Counted from the first letter of the stretch, positions 23,897 to 34,703 are shown. The stretch: DNA of 64,000 nt from Pseudomonas sp. (GCA_030603065.1 JAUVYN010000007.1:1-64000), one strand, 5' to 3'. Translations and numbers: made by a program. The notes: a model not told the origin generated them from the letters alone.

Positions 23897-24802
23897 TCAG
23901 CCTCCGGGTGGGTACTGCTGATGCAGTTGTTCGAGCAATACTTCCTTGTCTCGCCACAGGCCATTGATCCACTCTTGAAATTCTTCACGGAAGGCCTGGT
24001 CGTTTTGATAGCTTTTGCCCAGAAACTCCGCCGGGATGGGTCTGATACGGCAGCGCATCACCACCTTGCGAATGCGCCCGCTCAGCAGATCCCAGAAGCT
24101 CGGCGCCCCGTCCGGGTAATGAATGGTAATGTCTACCAGTGACCGCAACTGTGTGCCCATGGCATCCAGAACGAATGCGACACCGCCGGACTTTGGGCGA
24201 AGCAGATGGCGGAAGGGCGATTTCTGCTCGATCCGCTTGCTCTCACTGAGGCGGGTCCCTTCGAGAAAGTTGAACACTGCAACCGGCGTGTGTTTGAACT
24301 TCTCACAGGCCCGACGGGTTGCCGCGATGTCCTGACCGGCTTTTTCCGGGTGGCGATCCAGGTACGCCTTGGTGTAGCGCTTCATGAAAGGGAAGTCGAG
24401 CGCCCACCAGCATATCCCTATGACCGGAACCCAGATCAGCTCCTGTTTGAGAAAGAATTTCAGCATCGGCATGCGCCGGTTCAGGTTGTGCTGAAGAACC
24501 AGTATGTCCACCCAGCTCTGATGATTGCTGGTCACCAGATACCAGCCGTCATGGTCGAGCCGTTCGCGCCCATCGATGTCCCATTCGATCCGTCCTGCCA
24601 GAGCCATCCAGCCACTGTTGCAGAGGATCCAGAACTCGGCGATGCGAATTATCGCCTTGGTGCAGAGTTTCTGCAGCGGCTTGAAGGGGAGCAGTTTGAG
24701 CAGCGCTATGGGAAAAAGCACGCTGGCACAGATCAGCGTGTTGGATATCAGCAGGAGCGCCGACAGGACGCCCCTGACGAACGCAGGCAGAAAACTCAGC
24801 AT
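23897..24802 (-). CDS. PlsC-type acyltransferase (YihG-like)
   Basis: Membrane-bound 1-acylglycerol-3-phosphate O-acyltransferase family protein, 301 aa from the ATG at 24802 (a GTG two codons upstream has poorer ribosome-site spacing). The N-terminal helix is about 10-40. The catalytic motif is NHQSWVD with His96 and Asp101, and FLEGTRLSESK is the acceptor-binding block. The large size and FPFMKRYTKAYL segment fit the YihG/YihG-like subgroup rather than PlsC itself. It starts 37 bases after the pta stop in the same direction, so it may be co-transcribed with ackA-pta. Confidence 0.88.
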   Translation of the reverse strand: MLSFLPAFVRGVLSALLLISNTLICASVLFPIALLKLLPFKPLQKLCTKAIIRIAEFWILCNSGWMALAGRIEWDIDGRERLDHDGWYLVTSNHQSWVDILVLQHNLNRRMPMLKFFLKQELIWVPVIGICWWALDFPFMKRYTKAYLDRHPEKAGQDIAATRRACEKFKHTPVAVFNFLEGTRLSESKRIEQKSPFRHLLRPKSGGVAFVLDAMGTQLRSLVDITIHYPDGAPSFWDLLSGRIRKVVMRCRIRPIPAEFLGKSYQNDQAFREEFQEWINGLWRDKEVLLEQLHQQYPPGG

Positions 24803-24839
24803 GGGCACATATCTCGCGCCCAGCAGTGCTGGGCGATGG

Positions 24840-26969
24840 TTACTGTTTGTCAGCCTGAATCGCGGTCAGCGCGATGGTAAACACGATGTCATCCACCAGC
24901 GCGCCCCGTGACAGGTCGTTGACCGGTTTGCGAAGACCCTGAAGCATCGGCCCGACGCTCACGACGTTGGCGCTGCGCTGAACCGCTTTGTAGGTTGTGT
25001 TGCCGGTGTTCAGGTCCGGGAAAACGAACACCGTCGCCTTACCGGCAACCGGACTGTTCGGCGCCTTCTGCCGGCCGACGCTGGCAATGGCCGCGGCATC
25101 ATACTGGAGCGGACCGTCGATCAGAAGCCCAGGCTCGCGTTCTCGGGCGATGCGCGTCGCCTCGCGAACCTTCTCCACGTCAACCCCGGTGCCCGACTCC
25201 ATGGTCGAGTAACTGATCATCGCTACCCGCGCCGGAATTCCGAAGGCTTCGGCAGAACGTGCACTCTGAATCGCGATTTCCGCCAGCTCTTCGGCATTCG
25301 GGTCAGGGTTCACCGCGCAGTCGCCGTACACCAGAACCTGATCCGGCAGCAGCATGAAGAAGATCGATGACACAAGGTTGTACCCGGGTGCTGTCTTGAT
25401 CAACTGAAACGCTGGGCGGATGGTGTTGGCGGTGGTGTGGATCGCGCCGGAAACCAGTCCGTCGACCTCGTCCAGGGCCAGCATCATGGTACCAAGCACG
25501 ACCTTGTCTTCCAGCTGCTGCAGGGCCATGGGCGCATTCAGGCCCCGGCCGCGGCGCAACTCGACCATCGGCTCCACGTAGCGCTCCCGGACGCTGTCCG
25601 GGTCGATGATCTCCAGCGTGTCGGGGAGGGTAATGTGCTGGGCACGGGCAACGGCCTCCACCGCTTCACGCTTCGCAAGTAGAACGCAGTGGGCTATGCC
25701 GCGACGCTCACAGATTGCCGCAGCCTGCACGGTCCGGGGCTCGTCGCCCTCGGGCAGTACGATACGTTTTTTCGCGAGCTGTGCGCGTCGTACCAGCTCG
25801 TAACGAAACGCTGGCGGAGACATGCGCAGCTCTCGCGGTTTGCCGCAACGCGCCTGCAGCCAGGCGTGATCGATATGTGAAGCGACGTAGTCAGTCACTG
25901 TCTCGGCTCGTTCGCGGTCGTCGATGGGGATCTCGCGGTTCATGCGATCGAGCTGGGTGGCGGTCTTGAAGCTGTTGGTTTCGACGCACAGCAAGGGCAG
26001 GCCACTATCGAGCGCCGGCTGGCAGAGTTGCAGCACGCGGGCATCCGGGCGCATTCCGCCGGTGAGCAGCAAGCCGGCCAGTGGCGTCCCGGCAAGGGCA
26101 GAGAGGCTCGCAGCGATGATCACGTCGTCCCGGTCGCCAGGCGTCACGATCAGGGTGCCGGGTTTGAGCCTGGAAATGATGTTGGGCACGGTACGAGCGC
26201 AGAGCGCGATCTCCATGACCCGCCGGGTGCTCATGTCGCCGTCACTGACGATTGTCGCACCGAGGAGGTTGGCCACATCCACTGCGCGGGGGGCGTTCAG
26301 TTCGTCCTGCCACGGGACGCAGCCAATGAGCCGGAAATCTTCCGTATCGAGCACCCTGGAGTGCTGCTTCAATGCCAGCGCAAAGCCCTTCAGCGTGCGC
26401 TTCAGCTCACCGGTGTCGGCGGGCGGCCCTTCGCTGCTGTCCAGTTCGGTGACCTTGTTGACTATGACGCCGATCACCTTGGGGTCGCGGGGCCCCCCGA
26501 AGGTCTGGGCATGAATCTCGATGCGGTTGGCCAGGCTGTCCATCGACTCGCCGTCGGGTGCGCTGACCAGTATCACGTCGGCATCCAGGGTCTTGGCCAG
26601 ATGATTGTTGATGCGCGCCGCATAACTGGCCTGGCGTGTCGGTACCATTCCCTCCACGACCACCACATCCGCGTCTACGGCGGCCTGTTGGTAACGACTG
26701 ATGATGTCTTCGAGTACTTCTGCGAGTTCGCCTTCGGCCAGCCGCTTTTCAACGTCGGCCAGCTCCAGCGGCTTCGGGGGCGTAAGTCCCAGCGTCCGGG
26801 AGATCAGTTCCGTGGAACGCTCCGGACCCAGGTCGCCCGGGTGCGGCTGAGCGATGGGTTTGAGAAAGTGTACCTTTAGTCCGGTGCGCTGTAGGGCACG
26901 GACAAGCCCAAGGCTGATGGAAGTCAGGCCTACGCCAAAACCGGTCGGTGCAACGAAAAAGGTGTGCAT
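24840..26969 (-). CDS. pta: Phosphate acetyltransferase
   Basis: Interconverts acetyl-CoA and acetyl phosphate; with AckA it forms the acetate overflow and scavenging path. It is 709 aa, the long form. The start at 26969 follows AAGGAA. The N-terminal P-loop-like dethiobiotin-synthetase-related domain (MHTFFVAPTGFGVGLTSISL) is followed by a DRTGG domain and then the catalytic PTA domain from about residue 390 (RIVLPEGDEPRTVQAA, DCAVNPDPNAEELAEIA, ARVAMISYSTMESGTG). ackA ends 10 bases upstream, so ackA-pta is one operon. Confidence 0.95.
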   Translation of the reverse strand: MHTFFVAPTGFGVGLTSISLGLVRALQRTGLKVHFLKPIAQPHPGDLGPERSTELISRTLGLTPPKPLELADVEKRLAEGELAEVLEDIISRYQQAAVDADVVVVEGMVPTRQASYAARINNHLAKTLDADVILVSAPDGESMDSLANRIEIHAQTFGGPRDPKVIGVIVNKVTELDSSEGPPADTGELKRTLKGFALALKQHSRVLDTEDFRLIGCVPWQDELNAPRAVDVANLLGATIVSDGDMSTRRVMEIALCARTVPNIISRLKPGTLIVTPGDRDDVIIAASLSALAGTPLAGLLLTGGMRPDARVLQLCQPALDSGLPLLCVETNSFKTATQLDRMNREIPIDDRERAETVTDYVASHIDHAWLQARCGKPRELRMSPPAFRYELVRRAQLAKKRIVLPEGDEPRTVQAAAICERRGIAHCVLLAKREAVEAVARAQHITLPDTLEIIDPDSVRERYVEPMVELRRGRGLNAPMALQQLEDKVVLGTMMLALDEVDGLVSGAIHTTANTIRPAFQLIKTAPGYNLVSSIFFMLLPDQVLVYGDCAVNPDPNAEELAEIAIQSARSAEAFGIPARVAMISYSTMESGTGVDVEKVREATRIAREREPGLLIDGPLQYDAAAIASVGRQKAPNSPVAGKATVFVFPDLNTGNTTYKAVQRSANVVSVGPMLQGLRKPVNDLSRGALVDDIVFTIALTAIQADKQ

Positions 26970-26979
26970 GAATGTTCCT

Positions 26980-28182
26980 TCAGCTTGAGCGGGTTTGGGT
27001 GTCGAGCAGGGCGAGACTTTCCTCGGCGATCTGCCGTTCTTCATCGGTAGGAATCACCAGCACCGCAGGCGAACCATGCCCCTGGATAGCGCCCGCCTGG
27101 CCGCGGGGCAAAGCGATATTGCGGTCCGGGTCAAGGTTCAGACCGAGAATCCCCAGATGACTGAGCGTCAGCGCCCGCACCAATGCGGAGTTTTCGCCGA
27201 TGCCGCCGGTGAAGATCAGGCCGTCGAGCCTTGGCAGGGCTACCGCCAGGCCGGCGAGCGAGCGGGCGAGCCGGTAGCAGAATACTTCAATAGCCAGTCG
27301 AGCGCCGTGATGTCCGTCCGCCCGTGCCTGTTCGAGCTGCCGCATGTCGTTGGTCAGTCCGGAGAGGCCCAGCAGACCGCTTTCGCGGTTGAGCAGTCGT
27401 TCGATGCGCTCGAGATCCCAGCCGAGCGTGCGAGCCAGATGGGCGTGCAGATTGGGGTCTACGTCGCCACTACGGGTGCCCATCACCAGACCCTCCAGCG
27501 GGGTCAGTCCCATGCTTGTATCCAGGCTGCGTCCGTTCAGAACGGCGCAGCTGGAGCAACCGTTGCCCAGATGAGCGCTGAGCCAGGCGCCTTCGCCAGC
27601 ATTCATGCCGGCCAGAATGCTCGCCTGGTTGGTTACGTACTGGTGACTGGTTCCATGAAAGCCATAGCGGCGGACGCCGTGAAGGGTGTAGAGCTCATCA
27701 GGCAGCGCATAGCGATAGGCATGTGCAGGCATGCTCTGATGGAACGCGGTGTCGAAGATGGCCACGTGGGGAACGTCGGTGAACACGCCCATGGCTGCCC
27801 GGATGCCGATCAGGTTGGCAGGGTTGTGCAGTGGTGCCAGTGGCGCGTTGGCCTCGATTGCGTCCATGACTTCCTGATCGATGACTCGTGCGCCGGTGAA
27901 ATGCTCGCCACCATGCACGACGCGATGCCCTACCGCGCTGGGCGGCTGCCCAGCATGGTTTTCTATCAGAGGAAGCAGCGCGCTCAGGGCATCGACATGC
28001 TCATTGCCGTGCAAGGAGGCCTGGTGGCTTTGCTCACCGCTTTTGAAGCTCAGGCTTGCCTGCGGGCTGCCCAGACGCTCGGCCAGCCCGCTTAGCACCG
28101 CTTCGCTCTGACCCTCCTGGCGAAGGGCGAACTTGATCGAAGAACTCCCGCAATTGATCACAAGCACCAGTCTGTTAGTCAT
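26980..28182 (-). CDS. ackA: Acetate kinase
   Basis: Transfers phosphate between acetyl phosphate and ADP, 400 aa. The start at 28182 has GGGAG close upstream. ASKHA-fold motifs: [15 protein letters not shown] at the N terminus, [32 protein letters not shown] [35 protein letters not shown] and [13 protein letters not shown]. It is the first gene of the ackA-pta unit and is divergent from slyD with 140 bases between the starts. I saw no convincing Anr box in that gap. Confidence 0.96.
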   Translation of the reverse strand: MTNRLVLVINCGSSSIKFALRQEGQSEAVLSGLAERLGSPQASLSFKSGEQSHQASLHGNEHVDALSALLPLIENHAGQPPSAVGHRVVHGGEHFTGARVIDQEVMDAIEANAPLAPLHNPANLIGIRAAMGVFTDVPHVAIFDTAFHQSMPAHAYRYALPDELYTLHGVRRYGFHGTSHQYVTNQASILAGMNAGEGAWLSAHLGNGCSSCAVLNGRSLDTSMGLTPLEGLVMGTRSGDVDPNLHAHLARTLGWDLERIERLLNRESGLLGLSGLTNDMRQLEQARADGHHGARLAIEVFCYRLARSLAGLAVALPRLDGLIFTGGIGENSALVRALTLSHLGILGLNLDPDRNIALPRGQAGAIQGHGSPAVLVIPTDEERQIAEESLALLDTQTRSS

Positions 28183-28322
28183 GTTTCTCCCTTGTTGCGG
28201 TGGTCTGGTCGGGCGCGAGCCGTGCACTCATCTTCAGGGCCGGCCTTGTGTCGGTCAACCCGTGCGTTATCGTTCCAACCGGCGTAGTATTGGTGGTTTA
28301 TTCGCAAAGACAGGATTCCGTT

Positions 28323-28808
28323 ATGCAGATCGCCGCCAACAAAGCCGTTTCGATTGACTACACTTTGACCAACGATGCCGGTGAAGTTCTCGACTCTTCT
28401 GCTGGCGGCGCTCCGCTGGTGTATCTGCACGGTGCCGGCAACATCATCCAGGGCCTGGAGCAGGCGCTCGCGGGCAAGCAGGCGGGTGACGAGCTGAAAG
28501 TCTCGGTCGAGCCGGAGAATGCCTATGGTGAATTCAATCCCGAACTGGTCGCGGTGCTTGGTCGCAACATGTTCGAAGGTGTCGATGAGCTTGAAGTCGG
28601 TATGCAATTTCACGCCTCCGGCCCTGATGGTGGTATGCAGATCGTGACCATTACTGCACTGGATGGCGATGAGGTGACCATTGATGGCAATCACCCGCTG
28701 GCTGGTCAGCGCCTGACTTTCGAGGTGAAGGTCGTCGGGGTGCGTGAAGCCAGTGAAGACGAACTTGCGCATGGCCACATCCACGGGGAAGGTGGTGTCG
28801 AGCACTAA
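28323..28808 (+). CDS. slyD: FKBP-type peptidyl-prolyl isomerase SlyD
   Basis: Cytosolic prolyl isomerase and chaperone, 161 aa, from the ATG at 28323 with AGGA upstream. Features are the FKBP half-domain MQIAANKAVSIDYTLTNDAG ... GNIIQGLEQAL, and an inserted flap (IF) domain from about 70 to 130 (VEPENAYGEFNPELV). The tail HGHIHGEGGVEH is short with four histidines, far less metal-binding than the long E. coli tail, which is usual for Pseudomonas SlyD. Its position beside ackA-pta matches P. aeruginosa as I recall it. Confidence 0.93.
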   Translation: MQIAANKAVSIDYTLTNDAGEVLDSSAGGAPLVYLHGAGNIIQGLEQALAGKQAGDELKVSVEPENAYGEFNPELVAVLGRNMFEGVDELEVGMQFHASGPDGGMQIVTITALDGDEVTIDGNHPLAGQRLTFEVKVVGVREASEDELAHGHIHGEGGVEH

Positions 28809-28829
28809 GCTCAGTTCGCTTTCCTCGAG

Positions 28830-28861
28830 CCCCCATCAGCGCACGCTGGTGGGGGTTTTTT
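28830..28861 (+). terminator. Terminator of slyD
   Basis: An 11-bp stem (28830-28840 with 28845-28855, one wobble) closes a 4-base loop and is followed by six T residues, about 20 bases after the stop. Confidence 0.92.
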
Positions 28862-28927
28862 GTATCCGCTCCTTGTGTGATCGCTCTATGCTGAGCTATC
28901 AGCATCATGAATGATGGCTATCAGAAG

Positions 28928-28945
28928 TATATGACCGGTCGTATA
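28928..28945. promoter_or_regulatory. Operator of the TetR repressor at its own promoter
   Basis: TATATGACC/GGTCGTATA is an 18-bp near-perfect palindrome (16 of 18 symmetric) around the core GACCGGTC. It overlaps a TATAGT -10-like box at 28942-28947. The same 10-base core, CGACCGGTCA, occurs in reverse orientation upstream of the next gene at 29557-29566. Confidence 0.6.
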
Positions 28946-28953
28946 GTGCGCGC

Positions 28954-29538
28954 ATGAACAGCATTCAGGACAAACGCGCTCGTATCCTTGCCGCCGGCAC
29001 CCAGGTGATGTTGCGCAAGGGTTATAACGGCACTGGGGTACAGGAGATCACCCAGGGAGCAGGCGTGCCCAAAGGGTCTTTCTACCACTACTTCGAAAGC
29101 AAGGAAGACTTCGCCATCCAGGCGCTGCATTACTATTACCTGCCTCGGCTGGAACGTTTCGCCAGGGCGCTGGATAGTTCCGAGGGCTCACCGCGCGAGC
29201 GTGTACTTCGCTTCTATCGCGATCTGGTCGGGTACTTCGCGAATCAGGAGGAACCCACTCATCAATGCTTCATTGGCAGCCTCTGCCATGAAAAGGCAGA
29301 AGAGAGCCAACCTATCGGTTACGCCGCCAGCGCCATCCTGCAACGTTCTACCGATGTGCTTGCTGGCTGCCTGCAGCAGGCCCAGGCTGCCGGCGAGCTA
29401 TCCGCTGAGCAGGATCCATGCGCACTGGCGGCCTTCATCGGCGCCGCATGGGAAGGTGCCCTGTTGCGCATGAAGATAGATCGCCAGATAGAGCCGTTAA
29501 GGGTGTTCATCACCCAGCTCGAGCGCCTGTTGCATTGA
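28954..29538 (+). CDS. TetR-family repressor, NemR-like
   Basis: Repressor of 194 aa with an N-terminal TetR helix-turn-helix at about 8-55 (RARILAAGTQVMLRKG, VQEITQGAGVPKGSFYHYF). The ligand domain has Cys105 and Cys111 in THQCFIGSLCHEKA; Cys105 falls where NemR has its redox-sensing cysteine, so response to electrophiles or hypochlorite is plausible. It lies just upstream of an old-yellow-enzyme gene, the usual NemR partner. No ribosome site precedes the ATG, and the -10-like box would place the transcript start at or next to the start codon, so the mRNA may be leaderless. Confidence 0.88.
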   Translation: MNSIQDKRARILAAGTQVMLRKGYNGTGVQEITQGAGVPKGSFYHYFESKEDFAIQALHYYYLPRLERFARALDSSEGSPRERVLRFYRDLVGYFANQEEPTHQCFIGSLCHEKAEESQPIGYAASAILQRSTDVLAGCLQQAQAAGELSAEQDPCALAAFIGAAWEGALLRMKIDRQIEPLRVFITQLERLLH

Positions 29539-29556
29539 AGCGTTCAGTTTTCTAGA

Positions 29557-29566
29557 CGACCGGTCA
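29557..29566. promoter_or_regulatory. TetR operator upstream of the old-yellow-enzyme gene
   Basis: CGACCGGTCA is the exact reverse complement of the core of the operator at 28932-28941. It lies about 12 bases upstream of a -10-like TATATC (29579-29584), over the expected -35 and spacer. Confidence 0.55.
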
Positions 29567-29610
29567 ACTGCCGTTCGTTATATCCCTCGAATTTTTCACA
29601 GGAGAGCTTT

Positions 29611-30720
<1,110 letters not shown>

Positions 30721-30728
30721 ATGTCTGC

Positions 30729-30754
30729 GGAGTCTGCCGCTCAGGGCAGACTCC
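30729..30754. terminator. Terminator between the old-yellow-enzyme and glycosyltransferase genes
   Basis: The 10-bp arms GGAGTCTGCC (30729-30738) and GGCAGACTCC (30745-30754) enclose a 6-base loop between convergent genes. The stem overlaps the last codons of the glycosyltransferase gene. No long U-run is present. Confidence 0.6.
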
Positions 30755-31952
30755 GGTTCTCCGCAGCATGACTCACCGTATTGCCGTCACTCTGTGCCTG
30801 CGCCTGTAGCAGGAAGCCTTCAAAGCGTTTCACCACCGCCCCCCAGTCCAGCTGACACGCCTTGTGCCGCGCATGCAGCCGTACGCCGCGCCGTCCTTCG
30901 TCGTCATTTATCAGCCAGGAAAGGTTATCCAGGAACTGGACTTCATCTGCCACTGCTGCCAGGCAACCGCTGTAGCGGTCGCTGATGTGCTGATGTGCCG
31001 CGGCAGCGTCGAAGGCGCATACCGCAAGCCCTGACGCCATGGCCTCGGTGACCACGTTGCCGAAGGTCTCGGTCAGGCTCGGGAACACGAAAATATCCGC
31101 ACTGGCGTAAGCTGTCGCCAGCGCTTCGCCAGTCAGGGCGCCCGTGAACCGAGCATCCGGCAACTGTGCCTCCAGGGCGGTGCGCTGAGGGCCGTCGCCG
31201 ACTATTACAAGCTTCAACCGGTCCGAATGGGGCATCTTCCGCAGTTTCTGCCAGCAGCGCACGAGCAGCGGCAGATTCTTTTCCACCGCCAGACGTCCGA
31301 CGTGTAACAGCACGATATCCCTGTCCCCCGCCTGCCACTGCATGCGTGTGGATGCGTCCCGGTGACCAGGGTGAAAGCGCTCGCAGTCGACTCCTCGGCC
31401 CAGCAAGGCCAGGTTGTTCACGCCCAGCCGACTCAGTTCGCGCTGTTGCGTAGAGCTGGCGGTCAGCGTCACCTGGGTCAGGTTGTGGAACCAGCGCAGA
31501 TAGCGGACCGCTGGAGCATGCAGAAGCCCCAGTCCGTAATGTTCGCTGTACTGCTGAAAATTGGTATGAAAGCCACTGATCGCAGGGATGCCCAGACGCC
31601 TGGCGATCCGTAGGGCGGACCAGCCGAGCGGGCCTTCGGTGGCCAGATACACTGCGTCGGGACGCTCTTTCTGCCAGAGCCGACTGATCGCATGTCCTGC
31701 AGGCAGACCCCATTGCAGCTCCGGATAGCCCGGCAGGGGCAATCCTCGAACTCGTAGCTCGAGGCAGTCGGGTCCGCGGGTGGTGCCCAACTGCTCGTGG
31801 GCCTGCGCAGGGCGTAGTAGCTGCAGCCTGTGCCCGCGGGCGCGCAGCCCTTCACTCAGTCGGCCAAGGGTATGCGCGACGCCGTTGATCTGCGGTGTAT
31901 AGGTTTCGGTGACCAGCGCATAGCGCCGGCCGGCGATCGGAGTATTTGTCAT
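30741..31952 (-). CDS. GT4-family glycosyltransferase
   Basis: Retaining GT-B glycosyltransferase, 403 aa, related to the MgtA/PimB and SqdX group acting on lipid or sugar acceptors. The N-terminal acceptor domain begins RYALVTETYTPQINGVAHTLG with the glycine-rich loop of this family. The donor domain has LLHVGRLAVEKNLPLLV, VIVGDGPQRTALEA, and the E-x7-E motif in LTETFGNVVTEAMASGLAV. There is no membrane helix. It stands alone between a convergent and a same-strand gene (cysZ), so its pathway is not shown by context; glycolipid synthesis is a reasonable guess. Confidence 0.87.
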   Translation of the reverse strand: MTNTPIAGRRYALVTETYTPQINGVAHTLGRLSEGLRARGHRLQLLRPAQAHEQLGTTRGPDCLELRVRGLPLPGYPELQWGLPAGHAISRLWQKERPDAVYLATEGPLGWSALRIARRLGIPAISGFHTNFQQYSEHYGLGLLHAPAVRYLRWFHNLTQVTLTASSTQQRELSRLGVNNLALLGRGVDCERFHPGHRDASTRMQWQAGDRDIVLLHVGRLAVEKNLPLLVRCWQKLRKMPHSDRLKLVIVGDGPQRTALEAQLPDARFTGALTGEALATAYASADIFVFPSLTETFGNVVTEAMASGLAVCAFDAAAAHQHISDRYSGCLAAVADEVQFLDNLSWLINDDEGRRGVRLHARHKACQLDWGAVVKRFEGFLLQAQAQSDGNTVSHAAENRSLP

Positions 31953-32005
31953 TCGCGCAGTATTGACGGCGATGGTGATCGCCGCATGACAGCGGTGTGA
32001 CCAAT

Positions 32006-32740
32006 TTATGGCAGTCGCGGGCGCTCGCGAATCCAGAGAAGGGTCGAGCCTGCGACGGCGGCAGGCATCACGATCAGGTTTACCAGCGGAATCAGCATGC
32101 CAATGTATACAGGCAGTCCGAAACCCAGTGACAAGGCCCGGTGACCACGCATCCAGCGCAGCATGTCGGTGAAGCTGATCTGATCATTATCCGCCTGATA
32201 GTCCAGATACTGCACTGCCATCATCCAGATACCGAACAGAATCAGCAGCGGCGAGGCTATCAGATTGATCACCGGAACGAGCGTAAGCAGCAGCAGACCT
32301 ATCAGGCGGGGAAGGTAGTAGCCGATCTTGCGCAGTTCACGCGCCACGCTGCGCGGCACGACCAGCATGACGTCCTTCAGGCTGGGCGGCGCACTTACCA
32401 GGCCCCGCTCGCGCTCGGCCACCCGGTCGGCCAGAAACCCGTAAAAGGGGGAGGCAATCAGGTTGGCCAGCATGGTGAAACTGAAAAACAGAACCATCAG
32501 CAAAACCACTGCGAACAGCGGCCAGAGCAGCCACTCGAGAAATCCGAGCCACGCTGGTAGCTGTGGGACCAGTTCTTCCATCCAGGCTCTGAAGCGGCGA
32601 ACCGCCCAGGTGATGCCGGCGATAAAAACCGCCAGGTTCAGAAACAGGGGAATGACGACGAAGCGGCGCAATCCGGGCTGGCGGATGGTGCGAAGCCCCT
32701 CGCGCAGGTAATCGGGGCCGCGGGTCACGGCTTGATACAT
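32006..32740 (-). CDS. cysZ: Sulfate transporter CysZ
   Basis: Inner-membrane sulfate uptake protein supplying cysteine synthesis, 244 aa. The start at 32740 follows AGGAAAA. The protein has four to six hydrophobic helices (VVIPLFLNLAVFIAGITWAV; FAVVLLMVLFFSFTMLANLI; YLPRLIGLLLLTLVPVINLI; YIGMLIPLVNLIVMPAAVAG) and the family signatures NLIASPFYGFLADRV and LDYQADN. It is divergent from the peroxiredoxin gene, with an OxyR-like site in between. Confidence 0.9.
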   Translation of the reverse strand: MYQAVTRGPDYLREGLRTIRQPGLRRFVVIPLFLNLAVFIAGITWAVRRFRAWMEELVPQLPAWLGFLEWLLWPLFAVVLLMVLFFSFTMLANLIASPFYGFLADRVAERERGLVSAPPSLKDVMLVVPRSVARELRKIGYYLPRLIGLLLLTLVPVINLIASPLLILFGIWMMAVQYLDYQADNDQISFTDMLRWMRGHRALSLGFGLPVYIGMLIPLVNLIVMPAAVAGSTLLWIRERPRLP

Positions 32741-32779
32741 GAGTGTTTTCCTGATGGTTAGCGATACGTGGCTGCCGCG

Positions 32780-32816
32780 ATAAAGGTAAACTATCTGCCT
32801 GATTGAAGCTTTGGAA
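32780..32816. promoter_or_regulatory. Candidate OxyR binding site upstream of ahpB-trxB
   Basis: Four tetrads at exact 7-base spacing, ATAA-N7-CTAT-N7-ATTG-N7-GGAA, match the OxyR pattern ATAG-N7-CTAT-N7-ATAG-N7-CTAT at 11 of 16 positions. The first half, GATAAAGGTAAACTATC, is the stronger. The site ends next to where the -35 of a TAGTAT -10 box (32840-32845) should lie, the usual position for OxyR activation. Confidence 0.55.
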
Positions 32817-32875
32817 TATCCATAGACCCGGGGGTGCCCTAGTATGCACCCTCGCAAGACCACGGAGAGTATCGC

Positions 32876-33475
32876 ATGGGCATACTGGTCAACCGGCCGG
32901 CACCAACCTTCAAGGCGCCGGCGGTCCTGGCAGATGGCTCTATCGTCGACGAGTTCGACTTCGCCAGCCTGGCTGGGCGTTATGTCGTCCTGTTTTTCTG
33001 GCCGCTTGATTTCACATTCGTGTGCCCCTCGGAAATCATCGCCCATGACAATCGCATGGACAAGTTTCGTGCGTTGGGGGTAGAGGTCGTCGGGGTATCG
33101 GTGGACTCACAGTTCACCCATTATGCCTGGCGCAATACACCTGTGGAGAAAGGCGGAATCGGGCCGGTAGGGTTTCCGATGGTCGCTGACGTCAAGCACG
33201 AGATAACGCGTGCCTATGGTATCGAGCATGATGAGGGCGTCGCGCTGCGTGCGTCCTTCCTGATAGACCGCGAGGGGATCGTTCAGCACCAGGTGGTGAA
33301 CAATCTGTCTCTTGGGCGTGAAGTCGACGAAATGATTCGCCTGATCGAGGCCCTGCAGTTTACCGAAGAGCATGGCGAAGTTTGCCCTGCCGGTTGGCGC
33401 AAGGGGCAGAAAGCGATGAAAGCCGACGCCGATGGCGTCGCCAGCTACCTGGCGCAGCACGCCCGTACGCTGTAA
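32876..33475 (+). CDS. ahpB: 2-Cys peroxiredoxin (alkyl hydroperoxide reductase family)
   Basis: Typical 2-Cys peroxiredoxin, 199 aa, reducing H2O2 and organic peroxides in the cytosol. The peroxidatic Cys50 is in DFTFVCPSE and the resolving Cys170 in GEVCPAGW. The GGLGP-like loop reads GGIGPVGFPMV; no canonical YF motif follows the resolving cysteine, where the sequence is WRKGQKAMK. GGAG lies upstream of the ATG. The thioredoxin reductase gene follows in the same direction, 92 bases away. This pair equals PA0848-trxB2 of P. aeruginosa, which I recall as OxyR-controlled ahpB-trxB2. Confidence 0.9.
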   Translation: MGILVNRPAPTFKAPAVLADGSIVDEFDFASLAGRYVVLFFWPLDFTFVCPSEIIAHDNRMDKFRALGVEVVGVSVDSQFTHYAWRNTPVEKGGIGPVGFPMVADVKHEITRAYGIEHDEGVALRASFLIDREGIVQHQVVNNLSLGREVDEMIRLIEALQFTEEHGEVCPAGWRKGQKAMKADADGVASYLAQHARTL

Positions 33476-33534
33476 CCGGTTTGCGAGCGGCGTTCGGTTT
33501 TCCCCTTCTCGAACGATCGCTCCGTTTTCATTGA

Positions 33535-34515
<981 letters not shown>

Positions 34516-34536
34516 GTTACGGCTGTGACCTGAATG

Positions 34537-34558
34537 CCCCGCTTCGGCGGGGTTTTTT
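34537..34558 (+). terminator. Terminator of trxB
   Basis: CCCCGC-TTCG-GCGGGG (34537-34552) followed by six T residues, 21 bases after the stop. Confidence 0.92.
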
Positions 34559-34564
34559 ACAGGC

Positions 34565-34588
34565 AAAAAAAACCGGCTTGCAGCCGGT
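34565..34588 (-). terminator. Terminator of the tRNA-Leu gene
   Basis: On the minus strand ACCGGCT-GCA-AGCCGGT (34572-34588) is followed by eight T residues (A run at 34565-34572), 28 bases after the tRNA 3' end. Confidence 0.9.
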
Positions 34589-34616
34589 CTGATTCTTTGC
34601 CTCACCATCCCAGGGA

Positions 34617-34703
34617 TGGTGCCTCGAGGGAGAATCGAACTCCCACTCTGTCACCAGAAACGGATTTTGAATCCGCCGCGTCTACCAGTTCCGCCATCGA
34701 GGC
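34617..34703 (-). tRNA. tRNA-Leu(CAA)
   Basis: 87 nt including an encoded CCA. The acceptor stem is GCCTCGA/TCGAGGC, the discriminator is A, the anticodon loop is TTCAAAA with anticodon CAA (UUG codons), the long variable arm (TGGTGACAGAGT region) is that of a class II tRNA, and the T loop is TTCGATT. It lies on the minus strand between trxB and queA and has its own terminator. I saw no duplicated 3' end nearby that would mark an integrated element. Confidence 0.97.

Noticed and set aside
32100..32112. GTATAC inside cysZ as a second GntR operator
   Set aside because: It lies within a coding region, lacks the flanking TT/AA symmetry and has no related target.
34617..34703. tRNA-Leu as an integration site of a genomic island
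   Set aside because: Both flanks are conserved housekeeping genes with tight spacing. There is no integrase and no repeat of the tRNA 3' end nearby.
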